This document shows positions 33,658 through 40,890 of a stretch of DNA of 42,970 bases, in pieces. Numbering within the stretch: the stretch's first letter is position 1; each line of letters starts with the position of its first letter. The notes under the pieces are model-generated. The model did not search any database. It was not told the origin of the DNA and was given only the letters and a program-made list of their open reading frames with translations. A program made the translations under genes and the position numbers. The DNA is from Deltaproteobacteria bacterium (GTDB taxonomy: Bacteria > Desulfobacterota > Desulfuromonadia > Geobacterales > JAJYBI01): assembly GCA_021779095.1 (NCBI GenBank), contig JAJYBI010000008.1, positions 1-42,970 of the forward strand, read 5' to 3'.

Positions 33658-34500
33658 ATGCAGCGACCCATCTCGCGCAGGAAATTTCTCGGCGGTTCCG
33701 TTATCCTGACGTGCGGGGCGTTCCTTGGCTACGGGGCGGAGGTCGAGCCGAACCGGACCGTGGTGACCCGCACCGTCATGAAGGCTGACGGCGCGTCAGC
33801 AGACCGGACAGTGCGGCTGGTGCAGCTGTCCGACCTCCACCTGCGCAAGATCGGTTTTCACGAGGAGCGGATCGCCGATGCGGTGCACGGCCTGCGGCCC
33901 GACCTCATCGTCGTGAGCGGCGACGTCTGCAGCTACAAAAACGGGGACGGGCTGTTCGAGCGGTTTCTCGCCCTGCTGGACCGCACGATCCCGGTGTACG
34001 GAATCCTCGGCAACTGGGAGTACTGGGGGAAGATCGACATCCCCCGGCTGGCGGAGATCTACCGGCAACACAACGGCCGGCTGCTGGTGAACGAGTCCGT
34101 CCGGCTGCACTACCATGGCACCGACCTGCTGATCACGGGGCTCGACGACCTGCTCGGGGGACGGCCGGACCTGGTCCGGGCGCTGGACGGCGCCGCCCCG
34201 GCGGCCAACCACCTGGTGCTCGCCCACTGCCCCGCCTCCCGGGAATCGATCATCCGTGAGCTGAAGAAGACGGGGGGATTCGCCCCCCGGTACATCCTGG
34301 CGGGGCACACCCACGGCGGACAGGTCACCCTGTTCGGCTGGGCGCCGTACCTGCCGCCGGGGAGCGGGCGCTACCGGTACGGCTGGTACGGGGATGCGTC
34401 GCCGGCCATGTTCGTCTCCCGGGGGATCGGCATGAGCCAGCTCCCGATCCGGTTCATGGAGCCGCCGGAGGTGGTCTGTCACGAGTGGCACCTGGTGTAG
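33658..34500 (+). CDS. Tat-exported metallophosphoesterase
   Basis: 280 residues with a twin-arginine signal (SRRKFLGGS, residues 6-14). Calcineurin-type motifs: [29 protein letters not shown] (GNHE variant with Trp), and AGHTHGGQ. It resembles the YkuE/YaeI group, phosphoesterases that act outside the cytoplasm, probably on membrane-linked substrates. The ATG at 33658 follows GGAGAG. Position between cobC and cbiA is unusual; a role in cobamide metabolism is not shown. Confidence 0.88.
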   Translation: MQRPISRRKFLGGSVILTCGAFLGYGAEVEPNRTVVTRTVMKADGASADRTVRLVQLSDLHLRKIGFHEERIADAVHGLRPDLIVVSGDVCSYKNGDGLFERFLALLDRTIPVYGILGNWEYWGKIDIPRLAEIYRQHNGRLLVNESVRLHYHGTDLLITGLDDLLGGRPDLVRALDGAAPAANHLVLAHCPASRESIIRELKKTGGFAPRYILAGHTHGGQVTLFGWAPYLPPGSGRYRYGWYGDASPAMFVSRGIGMSQLPIRFMEPPEVVCHEWHLV

Positions 34501-34510
34501 CGGAGAAGTC

Positions 34511-35884
34511 ATGAACGTTGTCGTCATCGCAGCGCCGCACAGCGGCTCCGGCAAGACCACCGTCACCCTGGGGATCATGGCGGCCCTGCGGCGGCGCGGG
34601 GTCGTCGTCGCCCCGTTCAAGGTCGGGCCGGACTTCATCGATCCCGGCTATCATCGCCTGATCTGCGGGCGTCCGTCGGTGAACCTGGACGGCTGGATCT
34701 GCAGTGGAACATTTGTCCGCGAGACCTTCGCGCACCACGCCGCCGGGGCGGAGATCGCCGTCGTCGAGGGGGTCATGGGGCTCTTCGACGGCATGGGCGG
34801 GCTCTCGGAAGAGGGGAGCACCTCCCAGACGGCGAAGCTGCTGGGGGCGCCGGTGGTCCTCGTGGTGGATGCCAGGGGGCAGGCGCGGAGCGCCGCGGCG
34901 CTGGTGGCCGGGTTCGCCGGCTTCGATCCCGGGGTAACGGTCGCCGGGGTGATCTTCAACAACGTGGGGAGCGAGCGCCATGCCGCCCTCCTCAGGGAGG
35001 CGGTGGCGACGGGCTGTCCCGGCGTGGCGGTGGTCGGCTGCATCCCCCGTGACGAGAAGCTCCATATCCCGTCACGCCACCTGGGGCTCTTGACGGCGGA
35101 GGAGAACCCGCTGCCGGCGGAGTTCATCGAGCACCTGGCGGATACGGCGGAGCGGCACCTGGAGCTGGACTTTCTTTTGCGCCCTCACCCCCAACCCCTC
35201 TCCCCGGGGGAGAGGGTGGCCGAAGGCCGGGTGAGGGGGACGCGTGAGGGGGACGTTCGCATCGCCGTGGCCCGGGATGCCGCCTTCTGCTTCGTCTACG
35301 AGGACAACCTGCGGCTCCTGGCGGCGGCGGGGGCGGAGTGCGTGCCGTTCTCGCCGCTCGCCGACAGCGCACTGCCGTCCGGCATCGGCGGGCTGTACCT
35401 CCCCGGCGGTTACCCGGAGCTGTTCGCCGACACCCTGGCGGCCAACAACGCCATGCGGGAGGCGATCCGCGCCGCCGTCGAGGACGGGATGCCGGTCTAC
35501 GCCGAGTGCGGCGGGTTCATCTACCTCTCCCGCGGGATAAGGGGTCAAGACCTGACCCCTCTGGTCGGCATCTTTCCCGTCACCGCCCGGATGCTGCCGC
35601 GGCGCAGGGCGCTCGGCTACCGGGAGATCGGGACGGTCGCTGCATCCATCCTCGGTCCGGCGGGGACCGTCGCCCGGGGGCACGAGTTCCACTACTCGGA
35701 GATGGAGGAGATGCCGGCGGAGGTGGCGCGGCTCTACCGCGTCTCCCGCCAGGGGAAGGAACTGGGGTACGAGGGGTACCGGTACCGGAACTGCCTCGCG
35801 TCGTACGTGCACCTGCATTTCGGCAGCAATCCGGCGGTCGCTGCCCATTTCGTCGCCAGCTGCCGGGAATACAAAGGCGAATAG
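34511..35884 (+). CDS. cbiA: Cobyrinic acid a,c-diamide synthase, with repeat-derived inserts
   Basis: 457 residues. It amidates the a and c side chains of cobyrinate using ATP and glutamine. The N-terminal ATPase half begins [15 protein letters not shown] (P-loop 8-15) with [12 protein letters not shown]; the C-terminal glutaminase half has [10 protein letters not shown] and the nucleophile in [11 protein letters not shown]. Between the halves, about residues 224-243 ([20 protein letters not shown]) are the translation of a REP element. A second short palindrome at 35540-35560 encodes RGQDLTP in the glutaminase half. Both keep frame and catalytic motifs are intact, so the enzyme is probably active. 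GGAGAAG precedes the ATG. Confidence 0.95.
   Translation: MNVVVIAAPHSGSGKTTVTLGIMAALRRRGVVVAPFKVGPDFIDPGYHRLICGRPSVNLDGWICSGTFVRETFAHHAAGAEIAVVEGVMGLFDGMGGLSEEGSTSQTAKLLGAPVVLVVDARGQARSAAALVAGFAGFDPGVTVAGVIFNNVGSERHAALLREAVATGCPGVAVVGCIPRDEKLHIPSRHLGLLTAEENPLPAEFIEHLADTAERHLELDFLLRPHPQPLSPGERVAEGRVRGTREGDVRIAVARDAAFCFVYEDNLRLLAAAGAECVPFSPLADSALPSGIGGLYLPGGYPELFADTLAANNAMREAIRAAVEDGMPVYAECGGFIYLSRGIRGQDLTPLVGIFPVTARMLPRRRALGYREIGTVAASILGPAGTVARGHEFHYSEMEEMPAEVARLYRVSRQGKELGYEGYRYRNCLASYVHLHFGSNPAVAAHFVASCREYKGE
35182..35237. repeat. REP element inserted in frame in cbiA
   Basis: CCCTCACCC...GGGTGAGGG outer arms with inner CCCCTCTCCC / GGGGAGAGGG. Same family as the intergenic element at 29098-29176. 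It lies in the linker between the ATPase and glutaminase halves. Confidence 0.88.
35540..35560. repeat. Short palindrome in frame in cbiA glutaminase half
   Basis: AGGGGTCA-AGACC-TGACCCCT, eight-base perfect arms. It resembles the GGGTCAGGTCT core of the element at 740-830. Confidence 0.55.
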
Positions 35885-35927
35885 GACGCGGATCAAGGCG
35901 AAAGCATCGAATTAAACCAAACCTTTT

Positions 35928-36037
35928 GGACGCAGATTAACGCAGAAAAAGCGGATCAGACTCAAAGACTAATTATTTCGTCTGTTCACTAAAATGATGT
36001 GTCTTTAAATCCGCAGTTTCTGCGTTAATCTGCGTCC
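35928..36037. repeat. MITE-like palindrome between cbiA and bzaF
   Basis: 29-base arms at 35928-35956 and 36009-36037 (GGACGCAGATTAACGCAG type) with two mismatches. Same family as 33432-33554. The bzaF ribosome site lies 14 bp beyond. Confidence 0.88.
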
Positions 36038-36068
36038 CATTTATTGTTGTTGACCTAAAGGAGTTTGC

Positions 36069-37379
36069 ATGAAAACCCAGATCGAGTACGCCCGTGAGGG
36101 GATCGTCACCCCCCAGATGCAGATTGTCGCCGCCGACGAAGAGCTTTCCGCCGAGTACGTCCGCACCATGGTGGCGGAGGGAAAGATCGTCATCCCCTGG
36201 AACCACAACCGCAAGCCGGCGAAGATCGCCGGGATCGGCACGGGGCTCCGCACCAAGGTGAACGCCTCCATCGGCACCTCCTCCGACATCATCGACTACG
36301 CCGCCGAGGTGAGAAAGGCGAAAGCCGCCGAGGAGTCCGGCGCCGACACCCTCATGGAGCTCTCCGTGGGAGGGGACCTGGACCGGGTACGGCAGGAGGT
36401 GATCGGCGCCGTGGAGCTTCCCGTGGGGAACGTCCCGCTGTACCAGGCGTTCTGCGAGGCGGCGCGCAAATACGGCGATCCCAACAAGCTGGACGAGGAG
36501 ATGCTTTTCGACCTGATCGAGAAACAGTGCGCCGACGGCATGGCGTTCATGGCGGTGCACTGCGGCATCAACCTCTACACCATCGAGCGGCTCAGGAAAC
36601 AGGGGTACCGCTACGGCGGCCTCGTCTCCAAGGGAGGGGTCTCGATGGTGGCCTGGATGCTGGCCAACGGCCGGGAGAACCCGCTGTACGAGCGGTTCGA
36701 CCGGGTGGTCTCCATCCTCAAGAAATACGACACGGTGCTGTCCCTGGGGAACGGCCTCAGGGCCGGCGCCATCCACGACTCTTCCGACCGGGCCCAGATC
36801 CAGGAACTGCTCATCAACTGCGAGCTGGCGGAGCTCGGCCGCGACATGGGGTGCCAGATGCTGGTGGAAGGCCCCGGCCACGTGCCGCTGGACGAGGTGG
36901 AGGGGAACATCCAGCTGCAGAAGCGGATGAGCGGCGGCGCGCCGTACTACATGCTCGGTCCCATCGCAACGGACGTGGCCCCCGGCTTCGACCACATCAC
37001 CGCCGCCATCGGCGCGGCCCAGTCCAGCCGCTACGGCGCCGACCTCATCTGCTACATCACCCCGGCAGAACACCTGGCGCTCCCCAACGAGGAGGACGTG
37101 CGCCAGGGGGTGAAGGCCGCTAGAATCGCCGCCTACATCGGCGACATGAACAAGTACCCGGAGAAGGGGCGCCGGCGGGACAAGGAGATGTCCAAGGCCC
37201 GCCGCGACCTGGACTGGCAGAAGCAGTTCGACCTGGCGCTCTTCCCGGAGGACGCGCGGGCGATCCGCGCCAGCCGCGTCCCCGAGGACGAGGCCACCTG
37301 CACCATGTGCGGGGACTTCTGCGCCTCCCGCGGCGCGGGGAAACTGTTCGCCGCCGACCTGCGGGGAGACAAAATCTAG
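36069..37379 (+). CDS. bzaF: ThiC-family radical SAM enzyme, probably 5-hydroxybenzimidazole synthase
   Basis: 436 residues. ThiC/BzaF fold: VNASIGTSSDI near residue 65, ESGADTLMELSVGG, AVHCGINLYTIERL, LSLGNGLRAGAIHD, MLVEGPGHVPLDEV, LGPIATDVAPGFDHITAAIG, and the C-terminal cluster motif CTMCGDFC. ThiC makes the thiamin pyrimidine from aminoimidazole ribotide; its paralogue BzaF makes 5-hydroxybenzimidazole, a cobamide lower ligand, from the same substrate. Placement inside a B12 operon behind a B12 riboswitch, and absence of a recognisable TPP riboswitch in 35885-36068, favour BzaF. Sequence alone, without an alignment, cannot exclude ThiC. AAAGGAG precedes the ATG. Confidence 0.7.
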   Translation: MKTQIEYAREGIVTPQMQIVAADEELSAEYVRTMVAEGKIVIPWNHNRKPAKIAGIGTGLRTKVNASIGTSSDIIDYAAEVRKAKAAEESGADTLMELSVGGDLDRVRQEVIGAVELPVGNVPLYQAFCEAARKYGDPNKLDEEMLFDLIEKQCADGMAFMAVHCGINLYTIERLRKQGYRYGGLVSKGGVSMVAWMLANGRENPLYERFDRVVSILKKYDTVLSLGNGLRAGAIHDSSDRAQIQELLINCELAELGRDMGCQMLVEGPGHVPLDEVEGNIQLQKRMSGGAPYYMLGPIATDVAPGFDHITAAIGAAQSSRYGADLICYITPAEHLALPNEEDVRQGVKAARIAAYIGDMNKYPEKGRRRDKEMSKARRDLDWQKQFDLALFPEDARAIRASRVPEDEATCTMCGDFCASRGAGKLFAADLRGDKI

Positions 37380-37390
37380 CGTCGACGTCT

Positions 37391-37723
37391 GCCACGGAGA
37401 CTCAGAGACACGGAGAATACCGAAACCTGTATGGTACGCGGATAAACGCAGATGAACGCGGATAAAACAAAAATATGAATAGAAACACGTCCTGAATGTT
37501 TTGTTTATCCCTGCTTGTCCAGGCATTGATACTTTAATCCGTCTTGATCCGCTTTTTCTGCGTTACTCTGCGTCCAATAACGGTTTCAAGGTTTTACAGG
37601 TTTTTCGTGTACCGATGAGCGGCTCTCTGATGAATGTACCAGGTGCAGCAATAGTTGGAGTAAAGGCCTATGAACCAAAAAATAAGAAATGGATTTTCCT
37701 CTGTGTCTCTGTGTCTCTGTGGC
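37391..37723. repeat. Large palindromic element running into the cbiM coding region
   Basis: Left arm GCCACGGAGACTCAGAGAC-type (37391-37418); right arm CCTCTGTGTCTCTGTGTCTC-type (37694-37723), about three mismatches. Inner sequences of GCGGAT and ATCCGC type are also present (37438-37580). The right arm encodes residues 9-18 of CbiM. Confidence 0.8.
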
Positions 37724-38443
37724 GCCTTGCTGTTTCTGGATGCCGCGCCGGCCTACGCCATGCACATCTCCGAGGGGATCCTGCCGTTTGACTGGGCCGC
37801 GCTCTGGTTCGCCGTGGCGGCCCCGTTCGTGGCGGTGGGGCTCAAGCGGCTGAACGCGCTCTCCCGGGACGACCTCTCCTTCAAGCCGCTGGTGGGGCTG
37901 ATGGCGGCGGTGGTGTTCATCATCTCCTGCATGCCGATCCCGGTCCCCACGGCGGGGACCTGCTCCCACCCCTGCGGCACGGGGATCGCCGCGATCCTCG
38001 TCGGCCCGTTCGTGAGCGTGCTGATCTCGTCGGTGGCGCTCCTGATCCAGGCGCTCTTTCTCTCCCACGGCGGGCTCACCACCCTGGGGGCGAATACCGT
38101 CTCCATGGGGGTCGTCGGCTCCTTCGCCGGCTGGTTTACCTTCCGCACCTTGCGTCGGGCAGGGGCGGGACTGGCGACTGCCGCCTTCATCGCCGGCATC
38201 CTGGCGGACTGGGCGACCTACGCCGCCACCTCCGGCATCCTGGCCGCCGGCATCCGGGGGAACGACCCGTTCTGGCCGCTCTGCCTGAAGATCATGGTCG
38301 CCTTCGTGCCGACCCAACTGCCGCTGGGGATACTGGAGGGGGCCATGACCGCCGGAATGGTGACGCTCCTGCAGAAGAAACGCCCGGACCTGCTGGCGAA
38401 GATGCGGGTCATCACCGAAAGGGAGGTGGCGAACCATGCCTGA
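37670..38443 (+). CDS. cbiM: Cobalt ECF transporter S component
   Basis: 257 residues. A signal peptide (cleavage after AYA, residue 30) exposes the mature start MHISEG, whose N-terminal Met-His is the Co-binding end characteristic of CbiM. Six to seven membrane segments follow, with CMPIPVPTAGTCSHPCGTG in the middle. It binds Co2+ for the CbiO/CbiQ module. The ATG at 37670 has GGAG 11 bases upstream. Residues 9-18 (FSSVSLCLCG) are encoded by a palindromic repeat arm, so the signal peptide core was built from a mobile repeat. Confidence 0.93.
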   Translation: MNQKIRNGFSSVSLCLCGALLFLDAAPAYAMHISEGILPFDWAALWFAVAAPFVAVGLKRLNALSRDDLSFKPLVGLMAAVVFIISCMPIPVPTAGTCSHPCGTGIAAILVGPFVSVLISSVALLIQALFLSHGGLTTLGANTVSMGVVGSFAGWFTFRTLRRAGAGLATAAFIAGILADWATYAATSGILAAGIRGNDPFWPLCLKIMVAFVPTQLPLGILEGAMTAGMVTLLQKKRPDLLAKMRVITEREVANHA

Positions 38444-38726
38444 ACGTCGCCGGAAGTTCCGGATCGTCCTCTTACATCTCGTCCTCCTGCCGACGCTCCT
38501 GTTCGCGTTCTACTTCTTCACCCTCGCCCCGCACCCCTGGACCGGGGTGGACGAGTCGGTGGTGCAGAAGGTGGCGAAGGAGCACGGCCGTGAGGCGAGA
38601 AAGCCGTACATCAACACCGACCAGGGTGATCTCCTGCTGTTCGTGTTCCTTGCCGCCGGCACCATCGGCGGGTTCGCCGCCGGCTACTGGTGGCGGGTCC
38701 TGACGGAGAAGCGGGACAAGGGGTAG
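38436..38726 (+). CDS. CbiN-like small membrane subunit
   Basis: 96 residues with two membrane segments (about 9-30 and 67-88) flanking a periplasmic loop of about 35 residues (APHPWTGVDESVV...INTDQGD). This is the architecture of CbiN, the auxiliary subunit needed by CbiM, but I do not see clear CbiN sequence motifs. It overlaps cbiM by 8 bp and is followed by cbiQ after 3 bp, so it is almost surely a transporter part. Confidence 0.65.
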   Translation: MPERRRKFRIVLLHLVLLPTLLFAFYFFTLAPHPWTGVDESVVQKVAKEHGREARKPYINTDQGDLLLFVFLAAGTIGGFAAGYWWRVLTEKRDKG

Positions 38727-38729
38727 GGC

Positions 38730-39485
38730 GTGCACCATTTCACGGGGGACATACACACCACGAGGCATTTCCTCACCGGGGTCGATGCGCGGGTGAAACT
38801 CCTTTGCGTCCTGGCGCTCCTGGTGATGACGGTGAGCTGCCGGGGATGCGTCTTCCCGCTCCTCGTGGCGGCGCTCTCCCTCGGCACCTGCCTCCTCATG
38901 GGGGTGCGGCCGCGGCAGCTCCTGCTCCGCTTTGCCGAGCCGTTCTTCATCGCCGGGATGGTGGTGCTGCTGAAGTGCTTTTGCAGCGGCACCACGCCGC
39001 TCTTCACCATCGGCATCGCGGGGCTGCCGTTGACCGGCCACGCCGAGGGCCTCCGCGAGGGGCTCCTCATCGCCTCCCGCATTGCCGGGGCGGTCTCCGT
39101 CGTCTCCGCCGTCGGCTTCGCCACCCCCTTCACCGAGCTGATGGCGGCCCTCGCCTGGCTGCGGGTGCCGCGGGGGTTCATCGAGATCGCGCTGTTTGCC
39201 TGGCGTTACCTGTTCGTCCTGTTCGAGGACGCCCAGGTGGTGTACTGCGCCCAGAAGAACCGCCTCGGTTACGCCGGCTACCGGCGCGGGCTCTCTTCCT
39301 TCGGGACGCTCGCCGGCGCCCTGGTCATCAAGGCGTTCGACAACAGCCAGACGGTCACCACCGCCATGGTCCAGCGGGGCTACGACGGTACCCTGCCGCT
39401 CCTGAAGCACCGGCCGTTCCGCCTCGCCGAGGTGGCGGCGGCGCTGGTGGTGGTGGCGGGGATGGGGATCGTCTGGAAGCTGTAA
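38730..39485 (+). CDS. cbiQ: Cobalt ECF transporter T component
   Basis: 251 residues, four to five membrane segments. It couples ATP hydrolysis by CbiO to CbiM. Seen: THRHFL-like start region (TRHFLTGVDARVKLL), a central PRGFIEIALFAWRYLFVLFEDA, and the coupling helices AQKNRLGYAGYRRG and TTAMVQRGYDG (Ala-Arg-Gly type motifs that contact the ATPase). The GTG start at 38730 is in close coupling with the upstream gene; AAGGGG lies 9 bases before it. Confidence 0.92.
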   Translation: MHHFTGDIHTTRHFLTGVDARVKLLCVLALLVMTVSCRGCVFPLLVAALSLGTCLLMGVRPRQLLLRFAEPFFIAGMVVLLKCFCSGTTPLFTIGIAGLPLTGHAEGLREGLLIASRIAGAVSVVSAVGFATPFTELMAALAWLRVPRGFIEIALFAWRYLFVLFEDAQVVYCAQKNRLGYAGYRRGLSSFGTLAGALVIKAFDNSQTVTTAMVQRGYDGTLPLLKHRPFRLAEVAAALVVVAGMGIVWKL

Positions 39486-39509
39486 GATAGCCAAAGACAA
39501 AAGCAAAGG

Positions 39510-39986
39510 GGACGCAGATGAACGCAGAAAAGGCGGATTTTTACAAACACAAAAATCTGACTGATGAGATAATCTGCTGTTTTTATACCGTGTACAACAA
39601 TCTTGGCTATGGATTTCTGGAAAAAGTCTATGAAAACGCGTTCCTTATCGAGCTGGCAAAGCGCGGCATCAGGGCGGTGGCCCAGTATCCCTTACCGGTC
39701 TACTACGACGGCAAGCTGGTTGGAGAGTACTTTGCCGACATCCTGGTTGACGATGCCGTGATCATCGAAGTAAAGGCTACGCGAAATCTCGCTCCGGAGC
39801 ATGAGGCGCAGCTTCTCAATTATCTGAGGGCGTCGGATAAGGAAGTCGGACTGTTGCTCAATTTTGGTCCCACTCCCCAAGTCAAGCGTAAGGCCTTTGA
39901 TAATACAAAGAAATCTTCGCATCCGACAGCTTCCGGTTGTGACTGTGAAAAAGGTTAATCCGTTTTTTCTGCGTTTATCTGCGTCC
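39510..39986. mobile_element. Palindrome-bounded element carrying a GxxExxY gene
   Basis: Arms at 39510-39539 and 39957-39986 are 30 bases with 27 matching as inverted repeats. The left arm is identical to that of the non-coding element at 33432. The enclosed gene starts at the ATG inside the left arm (39518) and its TAA stop overlaps the first bases of the right arm. It interrupts cbiQ and cbiO. No transposase is present. Confidence 0.75.
39518..39958 (+). CDS. GxxExxY protein (PDDEXK_3 family)
   Basis: 146 residues. The eponymous motif is GFLEKVYE at about residues 29-36. A nuclease-like core follows: EYFADILVDDAVIIEVKA (Asp...Glu-x-Lys), as in the PD-(D/E)xK superfamily, and ending HEAQLLNYLRASDKEVGLLLNFG. 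No activity has been established that I know of. Residues MNAEKADF at the start are encoded by the inverted-repeat arm, and the stop overlaps the other arm. Less GC-rich than cbiQ and cbiO. No ribosome binding site other than AAAGGGG 8 bases upstream. Confidence 0.88.
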   Translation: MNAEKADFYKHKNLTDEIICCFYTVYNNLGYGFLEKVYENAFLIELAKRGIRAVAQYPLPVYYDGKLVGEYFADILVDDAVIIEVKATRNLAPEHEAQLLNYLRASDKEVGLLLNFGPTPQVKRKAFDNTKKSSHPTASGCDCEKG

Positions 39987-40003
39987 AATAAAAGGTTTTT
40001 CTT

Positions 40004-40852
40004 GTGACGAATCGTCTCTCCGTACAACTCGACGCCTTCCGCTACCCCGACGGCACTGTTGCCCTCTCCGACATCCGGCTGGAGATCGGCAGGGGGGAGT
40101 TCACCGGCATCCTCGGTTCCAATGGCTCGGGAAAGACGACGCTCCTGAAGGTCATGGACGGGCTGATCAAGGAGTACGCCGGCCGGGTGCTCCTGGACGG
40201 CGAGGAGGTGCGGAAGCTCCACCCCCGCGACATCTACCGGAAGATGGGGCTCGTGTTCCAGAATCCGGACGACCAGCTCTTCGCCCATACCGTCTTCGAG
40301 GATGCGGCGTTCGGCCCGCGCAACATGGGGCTGGACGAGCCGGAGGTGGCGGCCCGGGTGGAGCGGGCGCTTGCCAGTGTGGAGATGGCCGAGTATGCGG
40401 GCAAGGGGATCCACAACTTAAGCTACGGCCAGAAGAAGCGGGTCTGCATCGCCGGTCTCCTGGCCATGGGACACGAGATCCTGCTGCTGGACGAGCCCAC
40501 CGCCGGGCTGGACCCGATGGGGGAGTACCGGATGATGGAGTTCCTGACGCGACTCAACCGGGACAACGGGGTGACCATCGTCATGGCGACCCACAGCGTC
40601 GATCTCGTGCCGCTCTTCCTCCACCGGCTCCATATCCTGAGCAAAGGCCGGATCGTGCGGGGGGGGGTGCCGGAGGAGGTGTTCACCGCCCCGGCGGAGC
40701 TGGAGAGCGTCAAGCTCCGGTTGCCCCACATCGCCGAGCTCATCTGGCGGCTGAAGCACGAGGAGAAGCTGCCGTTCCAGCGGTTGCCGCTCACCATCGG
40801 CGAGGCGCGCCGGGAGCTGGTGGAGATGATGGAGCGGGAAGCGGGGCGGTGA
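40004..40852 (+). CDS. cbiO: Cobalt ECF transporter ATPase
   Basis: 282 residues. ABC motifs in order: Walker A GSNGSGKTT (about 43-51), Q-loop FQNPDDQLF, signature LSYGQKKR, Walker B ILLLDEPTAG, and H-loop ATHSV. It powers Co2+ import with CbiM, the CbiN-like subunit and CbiQ. The GTG at 40004 has AAAAGG about 8 bases upstream, the only reasonable site after the element insertion. It overlaps or abuts the following gene. Confidence 0.95.
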   Translation: MTNRLSVQLDAFRYPDGTVALSDIRLEIGRGEFTGILGSNGSGKTTLLKVMDGLIKEYAGRVLLDGEEVRKLHPRDIYRKMGLVFQNPDDQLFAHTVFEDAAFGPRNMGLDEPEVAARVERALASVEMAEYAGKGIHNLSYGQKKRVCIAGLLAMGHEILLLDEPTAGLDPMGEYRMMEFLTRLNRDNGVTIVMATHSVDLVPLFLHRLHILSKGRIVRGGVPEEVFTAPAELESVKLRLPHIAELIWRLKHEEKLPFQRLPLTIGEARRELVEMMEREAGR

Positions 40853-40890
40853 TGGGTGTCGACAGCGGCGGAATTTCGGGAGGGGAAGGG

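Noticed and set aside
35885..36068. TPP riboswitch upstream of the ThiC-family gene
   Set aside because: No CTGAGA or ACCTGATCTGGATAAT-type THI box is present; the sequence is explained by a MITE-like palindrome.
36069..37379. Abnormal Fe-S motif in the ThiC-family protein (CTMCGDFC, one residue shorter than CSMCGPKFC)
   Set aside because: I recall the shorter spacing in many clostridial-type ThiC proteins, so it is not taken as odd without an alignment.
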